64,000 bases of DNA from Synechocystis salina LEGE 00031 (lineage in GTDB: Bacteria > Cyanobacteriota > Cyanobacteriia > Cyanobacteriales > Microcystaceae): assembly GCF_015207985.1 (NCBI RefSeq), contig NZ_JADEVV010000003.1, positions 1 to 64,000 on the forward strand. Reading direction: 5' to 3'. A model generated the notes under the pieces. It was not told the origin of the DNA. It searched no databases and worked only from the letters and a program-made list of their open reading frames with translations. Positions 1 through 9,431 of this stretch are shown here, piece after piece. The first letter of the stretch is position 1. The number at the start of each line of letters is the position of its first letter. Both the position numbers and the translations under genes were made by a program.

Positions 1-1275
1 CCCCGCCCCTCTGTGCCTCCATTGCCCCCTCTGCCCAACAATCCCCCTGGGCGGACTGCACCTTCCATTCGCCAGGAAAGTATGGCTCCAGAAACGCAGT
101 TTGTGCCAGCCCCCCCCAGCATTAGCCAGCCCCAACCACAACAACTTTCTGCCAACACCAATCTGCCCACTAGTCCTCGGGCGCCTGGCCATGCTGCTCC
201 AGGGCGATCGCCAGGGCAGCCCAGTCTAGAGGAGTTAATCCGCAGTGCCTTTGACCAAGGTTTCTCCGATGTTCACGTCGGGGTAGGAGAAGTGCCCCGC
301 ATGCGGGACCGGGGGGAAATGCTGCCCCTGCGTTATGAGCCAACGGATCACCAGACCTTTATGAGTTGGCTCAGGGAAATTCTCACCGAGGATGAAATTC
401 AACGGTTCAAACGGGAATTGGAATTTGACGGGGCTAAACAATACGATTTTGCCAGGGTGCGGATTAACGTCCTGGAAAGTTTGTTGGGCTCCGCCATGGT
501 GCTGCGGATTATTCCCCTCAAGATCTTGACCCTGGAACAGTTACGGTTGCCGGAAGTTTTGCGCACCGTGTCTAACTCCCACAAAGGCCTAATTCTCGTG
601 ACGGGGCCCACCGGTTCCGGTAAATCCACCACCATGGCGGCGATGGTGGACTACATCAACAGAGAACATGCTAAACACATCATTTCCATTGAGGATCCGA
701 TTGAGTTTGTGCACCAAAGTCGTCGCTCCTTGATCCGCCAAAGGGAAGTGGGTATGCACACTTTGGAATTTGACCATGCCCTCAAGGCTTCTCTGCGGGA
801 AGATCCGGATATTATCCTGATTGGGGAGATGCGGGACCGGAGCACGGTCAACACCGCCCTCAAAGCCGCCCAAACCGGTCACTTGGTAATGGGAACTCTC
901 CACACCAACAGCGCCATTAAAACCTTGGAAAGGATTTTGACCCTCTACACTGCGGAAGAACAGCCCGCCATGCGAACGGCGATCGCCGAATCACTGGTAG
1001 CAATCATTGCCCAGGGTTTATGTCGCACCACCGACGGTAAACGGGCCGGCTTCCATGACATTCTCATTAACACAGAGACAGTGAAGGACTATATCCGCCA
1101 AGGTAAGTACGATGAAATTGCCGAGTTAATGCAGGATGGTGAGTACGATGGTATGGTCACCGCTAGCCAATCCCTATTTGCTCTCTACCAGGAAGGCAGA
1201 ATTACGGAGGAAACCGCCTTGGAGTTAGCCCCCGCCCGCAACGAAATGGCCATGAAACTCAGAGGGAGAACCTAA
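1..1275 (+). CDS. pilT2: Type IV pilus retraction ATPase, PilT2-type (5' end possibly cut)
   Basis: This is a hexameric secretion-type ATPase that powers retraction of type IV pili at the inner membrane. The Walker A motif GPTGSGKST lies near residue 200. A Walker B-type stretch (DPDIILIGEMRD) and a His box (GTLHTNS) follow, as expected for PilT/PilB-family ATPases. The first ~70 residues are Pro/Gln-rich and look disordered, which is unusual for classical PilT and typical of the second cyanobacterial paralogue. The first possible start is GTG at 13, but the frame is open to base 1, so the true start may lie upstream of the window. The gene is followed after 12 bases by a glycosyltransferase on the same strand, so the two may be co-transcribed. 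The family call is strong; PilT2 rather than PilT1 is inferred from the extension and neighbours. Confidence 0.88.
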   Translation, partial: PRPSVPPLPPLPNNPPGRTAPSIRQESMAPETQFVPAPPSISQPQPQQLSANTNLPTSPRAPGHAAPGRSPGQPSLEELIRSAFDQGFSDVHVGVGEVPRMRDRGEMLPLRYEPTDHQTFMSWLREILTEDEIQRFKRELEFDGAKQYDFARVRINVLESLLGSAMVLRIIPLKILTLEQLRLPEVLRTVSNSHKGLILVTGPTGSGKSTTMAAMVDYINREHAKHIISIEDPIEFVHQSRRSLIRQREVGMHTLEFDHALKASLREDPDIILIGEMRDRSTVNTALKAAQTGHLVMGTLHTNSAIKTLERILTLYTAEEQPAMRTAIAESLVAIIAQGLCRTTDGKRAGFHDILINTETVKDYIRQGKYDEIAELMQDGEYDGMVTASQSLFALYQEGRITEETALELAPARNEMAMKLRGRT

Positions 1276-1287
1276 GGAATCTCAGGA

Positions 1288-2424
1288 ATGAAATACGCCC
1301 TAGTCCACGAGTGGCTCACCCCAAAGGCAACGGGGGGGTCAGAGTTGGTGGTGCAGGAGATTTTAAGCCACGTAACGGCGGATCTGTATGCCCTGATCGA
1401 TTTTGAGTCCACCAATCCCCAGAGCTACCTCTATGGCCGCTCCATTGGCACCACTTTTTTGCAGGGGTTTCCCCGGGCGGAACAGGGGGTGCAGAAATAT
1501 TTACCCCTTTTGCCCCTGGCGATCGAACAGTTGGATTTAGGGGAATATGATGTCATTCTTTCCTCTTCCCATGCGGTGGCCAAGGGGGTGCTGACTGCTC
1601 CCCACCAAATCCACATCTGCTATTGCCATACTCCCATGCGCTATGCCTGGGATTTAACCTTTGACTACTTGAATAACAGTTCCATGGGCCGGGGTCTACC
1701 GGGAATTTTAACCCGTTACCTGCTCCATCAATTGCGGCAATGGGACGTGGTTTCCGCCAATCGGGTGGATTATTTCTTGGCCAATTCTCACCACACAGCC
1801 CGGCGCATTTGGCGTTGTTATCGGCGGGAAGCAGATGTGGTCTATCCCCCAGTGAATTTGGAGCGTTTCACTTACCGAGAAAAGAAGGATGATTTCTTCT
1901 TGACGGTCTGTCGCCTGGTTAGCTACAAACAGGTCAAGTTGATTGTGCAGGCCTTTAACCAGTTGCAGTTACCCCTAGTGGTGATCGGCGATGGCCCCGA
2001 TTTATCTCTTTTACAGGAACTAGCCCAGCCCAACGTGCAAATTCTTGGGGCCCAACCCAATGCCGTGGTGGAAGATTACATGGCCCGGGCTAAAGCCTTT
2101 GTTTACGGGGCCTGTGAGGATTTTGGCATTGCCCTAGTGGAAGCCCAGGCCTGCGGCACGCCGGTCATTGCCTTTGGCCGAGGAGGAGCTTTGGAAACGG
2201 TGGTGGATTATCAAAAAAATCCCCAAACTGCGACGGGGCTTTGGTTTGATCAACAAACGGTGCCGTCTTTAGTGCAAGCAGTGGAAACTTTTTCCAATCT
2301 TAGTCATCAGATCAGTGCAGAGAACTGTTTCCTGCAAGCAAACCGTTTTTCTTCTAGAATGTTTCAAACGTCATATTTGGCGTTGCTGGAAAAGTACTGT
2401 CATCAGGTTCCTCATCGGACTTAG
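1288..2424 (+). CDS. GT4 family glycosyltransferase, mannosyltransferase-like
   Basis: A 378-residue GT-B glycosyltransferase that probably transfers a sugar from a nucleotide sugar to a lipid-linked or polysaccharide acceptor on the cytoplasmic side of the membrane. The N-terminal stretch ALVHEWL...GGSE is the acceptor-domain start seen in WbaZ/WcaI-like enzymes. The C-terminal domain carries VIGDGPD and the nucleotide-sugar motif EDFGIALVEAQACGTPVIAFGRGG (E-x7-E), near residues 275-300. An AAGGAATCTCAGGA stretch precedes the ATG. Its position between PilT2 and an undecaprenyl-phosphate sugar transferase points to exopolysaccharide or surface glycan assembly. Donor and acceptor cannot be read from the sequence. 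Confidence 0.85.
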   Translation: MKYALVHEWLTPKATGGSELVVQEILSHVTADLYALIDFESTNPQSYLYGRSIGTTFLQGFPRAEQGVQKYLPLLPLAIEQLDLGEYDVILSSSHAVAKGVLTAPHQIHICYCHTPMRYAWDLTFDYLNNSSMGRGLPGILTRYLLHQLRQWDVVSANRVDYFLANSHHTARRIWRCYRREADVVYPPVNLERFTYREKKDDFFLTVCRLVSYKQVKLIVQAFNQLQLPLVVIGDGPDLSLLQELAQPNVQILGAQPNAVVEDYMARAKAFVYGACEDFGIALVEAQACGTPVIAFGRGGALETVVDYQKNPQTATGLWFDQQTVPSLVQAVETFSNLSHQISAENCFLQANRFSSRMFQTSYLALLEKYCHQVPHRT

Positions 2425-2523
2425 TGGCGGTGGGAGTCCTCAGTTATTTAGCAAAGAATCGTAACAATTGTCGATTCAGGCTTTATGATTAGGACGATAT
2501 GGTGTGATGTGTGATGGAGTACG

Positions 2524-3255
2524 ATGACTGCTAATAGCTCGCCGATCTCTGTAAAAGCCCTCCGTGCTTTGATGAGACGCGGATTTTATCCAACGGTCTC
2601 TCCGAGAAGGTATCAAGGTTCCCGCTCCAGTTCCCTCACCGGAACCGTGGCCAAAAGGGTATTCGATATCTGTTTCTCCCTGTCGGTATTGGTTCTCTGT
2701 TCCCCCCTTTACCTGGCGATCGCCTTGATGATTGCGGTCAGTTCACCGGGGCCCATTTTCTATGTGCAAGAAAGGGTAGGGCGCAAGTTTAAACGTTTCA
2801 AATGCATTAAGTTCCGCACCATGGTCACCAATGCCGATGAGGTGTTGGAGAAACTGATGGCCGGCTGTCCCCAAACCCGGGAGGAATTTGAAAAGAATTT
2901 TAAACTCCGTAATGACCCCCGCATTACCTGGATTGGCAAATTTTTACGGCTGACTAGCCTTGATGAATTTCCCCAGTTCTGGAATGTGCTCAAGGGGGAT
3001 ATGAGCTTGGTGGGCCCCCGTCCCTTGGTGCCGGAGGAGTTGCACAAGTATGGGCGACAAATCAACCAAGTGTTGAGTATTAAGCCTGGGCTAACGGGAC
3101 TGTGGCAGGTGTCCGGTCGCAATGACATTCCCTATCCTGAACGGGTGCAAATTGATGTCTATTACGTTTACTACCGCACCATGACTCTAGATTTGCTCAT
3201 TATTGCCAAAACCCTAGGGGTAATGCTTTTCCCCAACAATAACGGCGCTTACTAA
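2524..3255 (+). CDS. Undecaprenyl-phosphate sugar phosphotransferase (exopolysaccharide initiation)
   Basis: A 243-residue bacterial sugar transferase of the WbaP/RfbP type. It loads the first sugar-1-phosphate onto undecaprenyl phosphate at the inner membrane. One hydrophobic segment near residues 45-75 (IAFSL-like re-entrant helix region) is followed by the catalytic domain with KFRTM, the DEFPQFWNVLKGDMS segment and the VGPRPL motif, then PGLTGLWQVSGR; all are diagnostic. Only the short catalytic form is present, without the four extra membrane helices of long WbaP proteins. It follows a GT4 glycosyltransferase by 99 bases on the same strand, which fits one surface-polysaccharide unit. Confidence 0.9.
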   Translation: MTANSSPISVKALRALMRRGFYPTVSPRRYQGSRSSSLTGTVAKRVFDICFSLSVLVLCSPLYLAIALMIAVSSPGPIFYVQERVGRKFKRFKCIKFRTMVTNADEVLEKLMAGCPQTREEFEKNFKLRNDPRITWIGKFLRLTSLDEFPQFWNVLKGDMSLVGPRPLVPEELHKYGRQINQVLSIKPGLTGLWQVSGRNDIPYPERVQIDVYYVYYRTMTLDLLIIAKTLGVMLFPNNNGAY

Positions 3256-3349
3256 CACCATGCCCCGGTGTCTAGCTTGGCTGTCCATGGCTAGAATTAT
3301 GCCCCCGTAATAAATTTCCCCATGTTCCCAAGAGAGTGCGGGCTAATTT

Positions 3350-4312
3350 TTAGGGGATTCTCTGCCTAAGGTAGACCAATAATTTTTCAAAATGGGCCGG
3401 CATCGGGGCGATCGCCGTGATGGTTTCCCCACTCACTGGATGAATGAGGGAAAGTTGGTGGGCGTGGAGAGCCTGGCCGGGCAGATTAACATTGAGATTA
3501 CCGGGGGAAGTGTAGAGGTTATCCCCCACCAAAGGGTGGCCCATTTGTTTGCTATGGACCCGGATTTGATGGGTACGTCCCGTTTCCAGTTGAAATTCCA
3601 GCCAGCTATGGTTGCCCAACCGTTCCAATAGCCGCCAATGGGTGACAGCACTCCTACCGCCTTTTTCTGGCGGCACAATGCCCATTTTTAGGCGATCGCC
3701 AGGATGACGACCGATGGGCAGAGCTACCGTACCCTGAACTTCCCTCGGAGCCCCATACACAATGCCCCAATATAGGCGGCGGGCAGTTTTTTCTTTTAGT
3801 TGAGCCTGTAGATGATGTAGGGCTAATTCCGTTTTGGCGATCACCATGGCCCCAGTAGTGTCCTTATCCAAGCGATGGACAATGCCTGGTCTTTGCACAC
3901 CGCCAATGCCGGCCAAATCAGGACAATGGGCCAGTAGAGCGTTAACCACCGTGCCATCAGGATGGCCAGGGCCAGGATGCACCACCAAACCCGCCGGTTT
4001 ATTGATAATGATCAGTTGGTCATCCTCATACAAAATATCCAGGGGAATGGCCTGGGGCACCAGATCCAAAGGCACCAAATCGGGAATATTGATTGAAAGG
4101 CGATCGCCAATTTTAAGAATATGTTTTTTGTTTTGGCAAATCACTCCGTTACACCAAACCTGCCCCGACTCGATTAATTTTTGACATCGGGCCCGGGACA
4201 ACTGGGGTAAATTTTCCGCCAGCCACTTGTCTAGTCGCTCCCCATGGGCGGTGACCATCAACTCAGGAGAAGCATCCCAAGCCGAAACTTCTGCGATAAT
4301 TTGCTCAACCAT
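3350..4312 (-). CDS. rluD: 23S rRNA pseudouridine synthase, RluD family
   Basis: A 320-residue enzyme that isomerises uridines in the large-subunit rRNA, and possibly other RNAs. An S4 RNA-binding domain occupies about residues 20-85 (RLDKWLAENLPQLSRARCQ). The catalytic domain carries the HRLDKDTTG motif with its essential Asp near residue 148, and the KPAGLVVHPG and GRTHQIRVH motifs. The start codon at 4312 directly abuts the stop codon of the DUF2237 gene upstream (4313-4315), so the two are probably one transcript. RluD is favoured over RluC because of the S4 domain and the exact active-site context, but family members are hard to separate. Confidence 0.9.
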   Translation of the reverse strand: MVEQIIAEVSAWDASPELMVTAHGERLDKWLAENLPQLSRARCQKLIESGQVWCNGVICQNKKHILKIGDRLSINIPDLVPLDLVPQAIPLDILYEDDQLIIINKPAGLVVHPGPGHPDGTVVNALLAHCPDLAGIGGVQRPGIVHRLDKDTTGAMVIAKTELALHHLQAQLKEKTARRLYWGIVYGAPREVQGTVALPIGRHPGDRLKMGIVPPEKGGRSAVTHWRLLERLGNHSWLEFQLETGRTHQIRVHSKQMGHPLVGDNLYTSPGNLNVNLPGQALHAHQLSLIHPVSGETITAIAPMPAHFEKLLVYLRQRIP

Positions 4313-4726
4313 CTATTCTTCCGGGGTAAATTGTCCAGGCAAAGCATGGGGAATCAGGGCATCTAAGCTGATCACCTCCAACGCCGAAGCATGGGTGGCA
4401 CTCAAATCCACCAACGGAGCCATGCCCGCATCTTTGGCTTCTTGCCAGCGGGCCGCACATAGACACCATTTATCCCCTGGTTTTAGCCCTGGAAATTGGT
4501 AAGCCGGTTGGGGCGTGGAAAGATCGTTGCCCCGGGCTTTGGAAAATTCCAAAAATTCCGCTGTTACCTGGGCACAGACCACATGGCGACCAAAATCCGT
4601 CGGTCCCGTTTGGCAGTAACCATTGCGGTAAAACCCGGTTAAAGGCGACTTACAACAACATTTGAGGTCACCGCCCAACACATTTTTATCCTGGGAATCC
4701 TGCATAGTAGCCATATCGTTAACCAA
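4313..4726 (-). CDS. DUF2237 family protein
   Basis: A 137-residue protein of unknown function that I place in the DUF2237 family. It has the family hallmarks near the N-terminus (LGGDLKCCCKSPLTGFYR and TGPTDFGRH) and a conserved Cys/Trp-rich region later (GDKWCLCAARW). Several cysteines suggest metal binding or redox sensitivity, but this is inference. The start is uncertain: Met at residues 1, 5 and 8 are all possible. It is the upstream gene of a two-gene unit with the pseudouridine synthase, with zero spacing. No function should be read from that link alone. Confidence 0.75.
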   Translation of the reverse strand: MVNDMATMQDSQDKNVLGGDLKCCCKSPLTGFYRNGYCQTGPTDFGRHVVCAQVTAEFLEFSKARGNDLSTPQPAYQFPGLKPGDKWCLCAARWQEAKDAGMAPLVDLSATHASALEVISLDALIPHALPGQFTPEE

Positions 4727-4852
4727 ACAAAAATGAGAATGCTATTTAACAATCTTCACACCAAAACCATGGTAGTGCCGCCGCCAAAAAGATTAAAATG
4801 TTAATTTCGTTGTGGTAGTGATCCCGACGATGATTTTCCGTGAACAACAGCA

Positions 4853-6025
4853 ATGCTTAACCCAAACCTAGCAGAGATTGAACTCTCTCAAGACGACTAC
4901 CAACGGTATTCCCGCCACATCATTCTGCCGGAGGTGGGCCTCGATGGCCAAAAACGCATCAAAGCCGCCAGTGTCCTCTGTATTGGTTCCGGGGGTCTAG
5001 GTTCTCCGTTACTGCTCTACCTGGCCGCGGCGGGGGTAGGACGGATCGGTCTAGTTGATTTTGACATTGTCGATACTTCCAACCTGCAACGGCAAATTAT
5101 CCATGGTACTTCCTGGATTGGTAAGCCCAAAATTGAGTCCGCCAAGCACCGCATCCTAGAAATTAATCCCTTCTGTCAGGTGGACCTCTACGAAACTCAG
5201 ATTTCTTCGGCCAATGCCTTGGACATCATTGCCCCCTACGACATTGTCATTGACGGAACGGATAATTTTCCCACCCGGTACCTCACCAACGATGCCTGTG
5301 TGTTGTTGAATAAACCCAACGTTTACGGCTCCATTTTCCGCTTTGAAGGGCAAGCTACGGTGTTTAACTACCAGGGGGGGCCAAACTACCGTGACCTCTA
5401 TCCAGAACCGCCGCCGCCGGGCATGGTCCCTTCCTGTTCTGAGGGAGGGGTTTTAGGCGTGTTACCGGGCATTGTGGGTACGATTCAAGCCACGGAAGCG
5501 CTCAAGATTATGCTTGGTGCCCCCGACACCCTCAGTGGTCGCCTACTGCTGTTCAACGCCTGGGAAATGAAATTCCGGGAACTGAAATTGCGTCCCAACC
5601 CTGTGCGGCCGGTAATTGAAAAGCTGATTGATTACGACCAGTTCTGTGGTATTCCCCAAGCCAAAGCTGCCGAAGCCGCCGATGCCCAGGCCTTGGCGGA
5701 AATGACTGTGACAGAATTAAAAGCCTTGCTGGATAGTGATGCCGATGACTATGTGCTCATCGATGTGCGTAATCCCAATGAGTATGACATTGCCCGCATT
5801 CCGGGGGCGGTGTTGGTGCCTTTACCCGATATTGAAGAGGGCCCCGGCATAGAAAAAGTACGGGATTTGGTCAATGGTCACCGTTTAATTGCCCACTGCA
5901 AATTGGGAGGGCGATCGGCTAAGGCTTTGACTCTGCTCAAACAAGCGGGTATTGAAGGCATAAATGTTAAAGGGGGCATCACCGCTTGGAGTCAGGAAGT
6001 TGACCCCAGTGTCACCCAGTATTAA
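4853..6025 (+). CDS. moeB: MoeB/ThiF-type adenylyltransferase fused to rhodanese domain
   Basis: A 390-residue protein that adenylates the C-terminal Gly-Gly of a ubiquitin-like sulfur carrier (MoaD or ThiS) and can pass sulfur through its rhodanese domain. It serves molybdopterin, thiamine or thiolation pathways in the cytoplasm. Residues ~10-250 form the ThiF/E1-like domain: a nucleotide-binding GSGGLGSP, the adenylation region DGTDNFPTRYL, and the conserved Cys in PSCSEGGVLGVLPG. Residues ~280-385 form the rhodanese domain with the putative persulfide Cys in HCKLGGRS. The layout matches eukaryotic MOCS3/Uba4 more than E. coli MoeB and is common in cyanobacteria. It is transcribed divergently from the DUF2237-rluD pair. 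Confidence 0.9.
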   Translation: MLNPNLAEIELSQDDYQRYSRHIILPEVGLDGQKRIKAASVLCIGSGGLGSPLLLYLAAAGVGRIGLVDFDIVDTSNLQRQIIHGTSWIGKPKIESAKHRILEINPFCQVDLYETQISSANALDIIAPYDIVIDGTDNFPTRYLTNDACVLLNKPNVYGSIFRFEGQATVFNYQGGPNYRDLYPEPPPPGMVPSCSEGGVLGVLPGIVGTIQATEALKIMLGAPDTLSGRLLLFNAWEMKFRELKLRPNPVRPVIEKLIDYDQFCGIPQAKAAEAADAQALAEMTVTELKALLDSDADDYVLIDVRNPNEYDIARIPGAVLVPLPDIEEGPGIEKVRDLVNGHRLIAHCKLGGRSAKALTLLKQAGIEGINVKGGITAWSQEVDPSVTQY

Positions 6026-6132
6026 CTTTCCCCTTGTCCCATAGCCCTGAATAATTTTGGCGATCGCCGTTTTCCTGATAGTGGAGATGGCGATCACTTT
6101 TTTATTACATTTGTTCAATTGATTGGCTTTGA

Positions 6133-6744
6133 TTAGCTGGAAGTAAGCAAAAATACACCAACCGAAATCATCAAAGTGCCGGCCAGATAGTTTATTAATC
6201 GCTTATTCTTTCTGCTGATCAATAGCCCTGATCGGTGGGCAAGAAAAGCATAAAATAGTTTTACTCCTCCCACCGAGAGAATTGCGGTTAGAATTATGAC
6301 TACGGTATCAAGATAGACAATATTATTAACGTCAACAAAAGTTGGTAAAAAGCCCAGATAAAAAATGACAGCTTTTTGATCCGCTAAAGTTATTAGTAAT
6401 CCGGCAGAAAAACTAGAAGAGAGGGATTTGGCATCAACCTTAGTTAGGTTTTGATTGTTAACTTTGGCTCGGAGGGTGTTGATTCCCAACCAGATTAAAT
6501 AAATGCCGCTGATATATTTAAGAACGACAAAAAAATCTCCCATCGCCCCCTGTAAAAAAGCTAAGCCCCAGAGAGCAATAAGAATAAAAATAATATCGCC
6601 TAAAACAACGCCAAGGGTGGCAAAAAAACCATGGATAAAACCACCGCTGGCACTTTTACTTGAAACAGTCAACACACTCAAACTGGGAACAGCAGCCAGG
6701 ATCAACATTGCCCCAAATAAACTGAGTATGTTAGACCAATCCAT
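6133..6744 (-). CDS. LysE/RhtB family exporter
   Basis: A ~203-residue integral membrane protein with about six hydrophobic segments (for example residues 8-28, 40-65, 70-90, 120-140, 150-175, 185-203), the usual topology of LysE/RhtB amino-acid exporters. The family signature near residue 30 (GFIHGFFATLGVVLGDI) and the GLLITLADQKAVIFYLGF stretch support the call. The start is taken at ATG 6744 (MDWSNILSL); a GTG nine bases upstream is also possible. It faces moeB tail to tail and lies 10-20 bases from the end of folB on the same strand. The substrate is unknown. Confidence 0.85.
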   Translation of the reverse strand: MDWSNILSLFGAMLILAAVPSLSVLTVSSKSASGGFIHGFFATLGVVLGDIIFILIALWGLAFLQGAMGDFFVVLKYISGIYLIWLGINTLRAKVNNQNLTKVDAKSLSSSFSAGLLITLADQKAVIFYLGFLPTFVDVNNIVYLDTVVIILTAILSVGGVKLFYAFLAHRSGLLISRKNKRLINYLAGTLMISVGVFLLTSS

Positions 6745-6763
6745 GGTTAACACTTTGAATAAC

Positions 6764-7120
6764 CTAGCGACTCCGGAGAATTTCCAAAGTCACATCCCCG
6801 TCAAAATCTGGAATGGGAGCTTGGCATTTGGTCAGGGCCACTTTGACTTGCTGGGTTTTACCCGTTCCCAAAATGGCATCGGCGATCGCCTCGGCTAGTT
6901 TTTCAATCATTTTAAACTTGGACTCACGGATGAGCTTTTGTACGATCGCCACTGCATCAGCATAGTTGAGGGTATCGTTCAGGTCATCGCTCTGCCCAGC
7001 CTTAGCCAAATCGATCCAGATGGTTAAATCAACCTCAAACCATTGCCCCAAGAACTGTTCCGCATCAAAGTAGCCGGTGTAACCATAGGCGCGAATGCCC
7101 TTAACATTTAACGTATCCAT
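6764..7120 (-). CDS. folB: Dihydroneopterin aldolase
   Basis: A 118-residue folate-pathway enzyme that converts dihydroneopterin to 6-hydroxymethyl-dihydropterin and glycolaldehyde. The sequence shows the FolB N-terminal pattern (VKGIRAYGYTGYFDAEQFLGQ) in which the Tyr/Glu pocket residues sit, the LNYADAV stretch, the E..ae.ia..il middle and the KCQAPIPDFDG C-terminal Lys region. The length is standard. The start is set at ATG 7120; a start 18 bases upstream is also in frame. It is followed closely by the LysE-type exporter on the same strand. Confidence 0.88.
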   Translation of the reverse strand: MDTLNVKGIRAYGYTGYFDAEQFLGQWFEVDLTIWIDLAKAGQSDDLNDTLNYADAVAIVQKLIRESKFKMIEKLAEAIADAILGTGKTQQVKVALTKCQAPIPDFDGDVTLEILRSR

Positions 7121-7230
7121 AAATTGACTAAGTACCAACTAACTACCAGATATTGAACTAAGAACGACAGGTTCCCCAGCTAACCATGGTATGATCACCC
7201 AGTCAAAAATTGCCATAATTTTTCCCTGCC

Positions 7231-7650
7231 ATGCCTCCCCAATTTCCCTTAGCTACGGTTGGTGCGCTGGTTACTGCCCCGGACGGCCGAGTTTTAATTG
7301 TCAAAACCACGAAATGGCGGGGTACCTGGGGGGTGCCGGGAGGAAAGGTGGAATGGGGAGAAACGCTAGAAACCGCCCTAAAACGGGAATTTCAAGAAGA
7401 AGTGGGGTTGGATTTGCTGGAAATAAAGTTTGCCTTGGTACAGGAAGCGGTGAATGATCAACAATTCCATTGCCCAGCCCATTTTGTTTTATTAAACTAC
7501 TACGCCCGTTGTGAATCCACTCAGGTGACTCCCAATGAAGAAATTGTGGAATGGCAATGGGTCACCCCCCAAGAAGCTTTGGATTTTCCCCTCAACAGTT
7601 TTACTAAGCTACTTTTGGAAGATTATCAGCAACGTTTTATTCGAGTTTAA
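7231..7650 (+). CDS. Nudix hydrolase
   Basis: A 139-residue Nudix hydrolase. The Nudix box GX5EX7REUXEEXGU is complete at about residues 37-60, with GETLETAL followed by REFQEEVGL. Such enzymes hydrolyse nucleoside diphosphates linked to another group, with roles from nucleotide sanitation to ADP-ribose turnover. The substrate is not evident; a loop after the box (QEAVNDQQFHCPAHFVLL) resembles MutT/NUDT-like proteins that act on small nucleotides. It is a single gene transcribed divergently from folB. Confidence 0.88.
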   Translation: MPPQFPLATVGALVTAPDGRVLIVKTTKWRGTWGVPGGKVEWGETLETALKREFQEEVGLDLLEIKFALVQEAVNDQQFHCPAHFVLLNYYARCESTQVTPNEEIVEWQWVTPQEALDFPLNSFTKLLLEDYQQRFIRV

Positions 7651-7757
7651 TGGCTGCCAAAATCTATTTTTACATTGGCAATATACGAAACTGATTAATA
7701 CTAAATCTAATTAACAGTTCATTTTTAAGCATTTAAATAATAAACAAATCAAAAATT

Positions 7758-9374
7758 ATGGCGGCTATCATCCCCAGCGATTGGACTTTACAAGAAAAAA
7801 TTGGCCAATTAATTGTGGTGCGGGCCTCAGGATTTTTGTTTGATCATCAAATTCGTTACCCTGCTTGGGAAGCGCCTAATCAAACCCTGCAAAATTGGTT
7901 AACTAACCTTAATTTGGGCGGAGTAATTCTCTTGGGAGGCAGTGGAGCAGAATTGGCTTTACGCACTGCTCAGTTACAAAATTGGGCTTCTACGCCGTTA
8001 CTTTTGGCCGCTGACATTGAGGAAGGGGTGGGGCAAAGATTCTCTGGTGCCACTTGGTTTCCGCCGCCCATGGCCTTGGGTAGTATTGGCGAGAAAAACC
8101 TAGACTTAGCTAAACAATATGCCCGTCAAATGGGGGAAGTGATTGCCCAGGAGGCCCTAGCGGTGGGGCTGAATTGGATTTTGGCCCCGATCGCCGATGT
8201 GAATAATAATCCTGACAATCCGGTGATTAATGTGCGGGCCTTTGGGGAAACTCCGGAAATTGTGGGGACTTTGGTGGGGGAATTTATTGCGGGAACCCAG
8301 CCATTTGCCGTTCTCACTTCTGCCAAACATTTCCCTGGCCACGGGGACACTAACACCGATTCCCATCTACATTTACCCGTCATGCCCCACACCATTGATC
8401 GGCTAGAAACCTTGGAAATACCACCTTTTCAGCAGGCGATCGCCCAGGGGGTGGATAGTGTGATGACTGCCCATATTCTTGTGCCGGCCTGGGACGACAG
8501 TAATCCGGCAACTCTATCCCCAGCTATTTTGACTGGACAGTTAAGGCAAAAACTAGGTTTTGAGGGCATCATTGTCACCGATGCGCTGATTATGGGGGGC
8601 ATTACCGAAATCGCTAGCCCTGGGGAAGTGGCCATCCGGGCCCTGGAAGCGGGGGTTGATATTCTGCTGATGCCGCCGGATCCCATACCAGTAATCACGG
8701 CGATCGCCAAGGCGGTGGAGTCGGGTCGTTTGACAGAGGAGAGAATTGAACAATCTTTGCAACGGGTGTTAACGGCCAAGGAAAAATTGGCCCCCGGCCC
8801 TGACCCCAGCCATTTCACCATTAACTTACAACCCCAGTCCGGCCGTAAATTAGTGGATCAGATTGTCACTGCGGCACTGCAAAGCGGCGGAGATTTACCT
8901 GTCCCCAACCTAGGCAATCGGCAAGGAAAAAATTTAGTTGTCGTAGATGATTTACTCACCGCTGATTACCTCGACCGAGCTTGTCCTGCCTTAACTTTTC
9001 CTCTCCGGGGAGGATACAGCGCCAAAATTTTAACTGCCGATTGGTTGGAGCACTATCCCATTGGTCAACATCCCTTTGTACTCCAGGTATTTATCCGGGG
9101 CAATCCTTTCCGGGGCACTGCGGGATTAACTCCCCTAAACCAAGCTTTGTATCGCCAATGCTTAGCCCATCCATCCTTGCAAGGATTAATCGTCTACGGC
9201 AGTCCCTACGTTTTAGCTTGGTTCCAAAGCCAAATGGTAGAACTCTGTCCCCATTTACCGTGGGCTTTTTCCCATGGCCAAATGTCCCAAGCCCAGGCGA
9301 TCGCCATTGGTCAATTATTCGGTTGGCAGGATTTATCTGACCACAGCATTCAAGATGTAATTTTTACCACTTAA
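7758..9374 (+). CDS. Glycoside hydrolase family 3, NagZ-like beta-N-acetylhexosaminidase
   Basis: A 538-residue GH3 enzyme. The N-terminal TIM-barrel domain carries the family's KHFPGHGDT motif at residues 190-198 with DSH at 201-203, and the nucleophile Asp275 in IIVTDALIMGG. These loops are characteristic of NagZ-type beta-N-acetylglucosaminidases, which recycle peptidoglycan fragments using a His-Asp dyad. The C-terminal ~190 residues form a second domain that short NagZ proteins lack and that longer bacterial GH3 proteins have. No signal peptide is visible, which supports a cytoplasmic recycling role. Confidence 0.88.
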   Translation: MAAIIPSDWTLQEKIGQLIVVRASGFLFDHQIRYPAWEAPNQTLQNWLTNLNLGGVILLGGSGAELALRTAQLQNWASTPLLLAADIEEGVGQRFSGATWFPPPMALGSIGEKNLDLAKQYARQMGEVIAQEALAVGLNWILAPIADVNNNPDNPVINVRAFGETPEIVGTLVGEFIAGTQPFAVLTSAKHFPGHGDTNTDSHLHLPVMPHTIDRLETLEIPPFQQAIAQGVDSVMTAHILVPAWDDSNPATLSPAILTGQLRQKLGFEGIIVTDALIMGGITEIASPGEVAIRALEAGVDILLMPPDPIPVITAIAKAVESGRLTEERIEQSLQRVLTAKEKLAPGPDPSHFTINLQPQSGRKLVDQIVTAALQSGGDLPVPNLGNRQGKNLVVVDDLLTADYLDRACPALTFPLRGGYSAKILTADWLEHYPIGQHPFVLQVFIRGNPFRGTAGLTPLNQALYRQCLAHPSLQGLIVYGSPYVLAWFQSQMVELCPHLPWAFSHGQMSQAQAIAIGQLFGWQDLSDHSIQDVIFTT

Positions 9375-9431
9375 TTTCCCAGGGAAGGCTCAGGAAATAC
9401 TACGAGAACCCATAACGCTCGTAATCTTCAC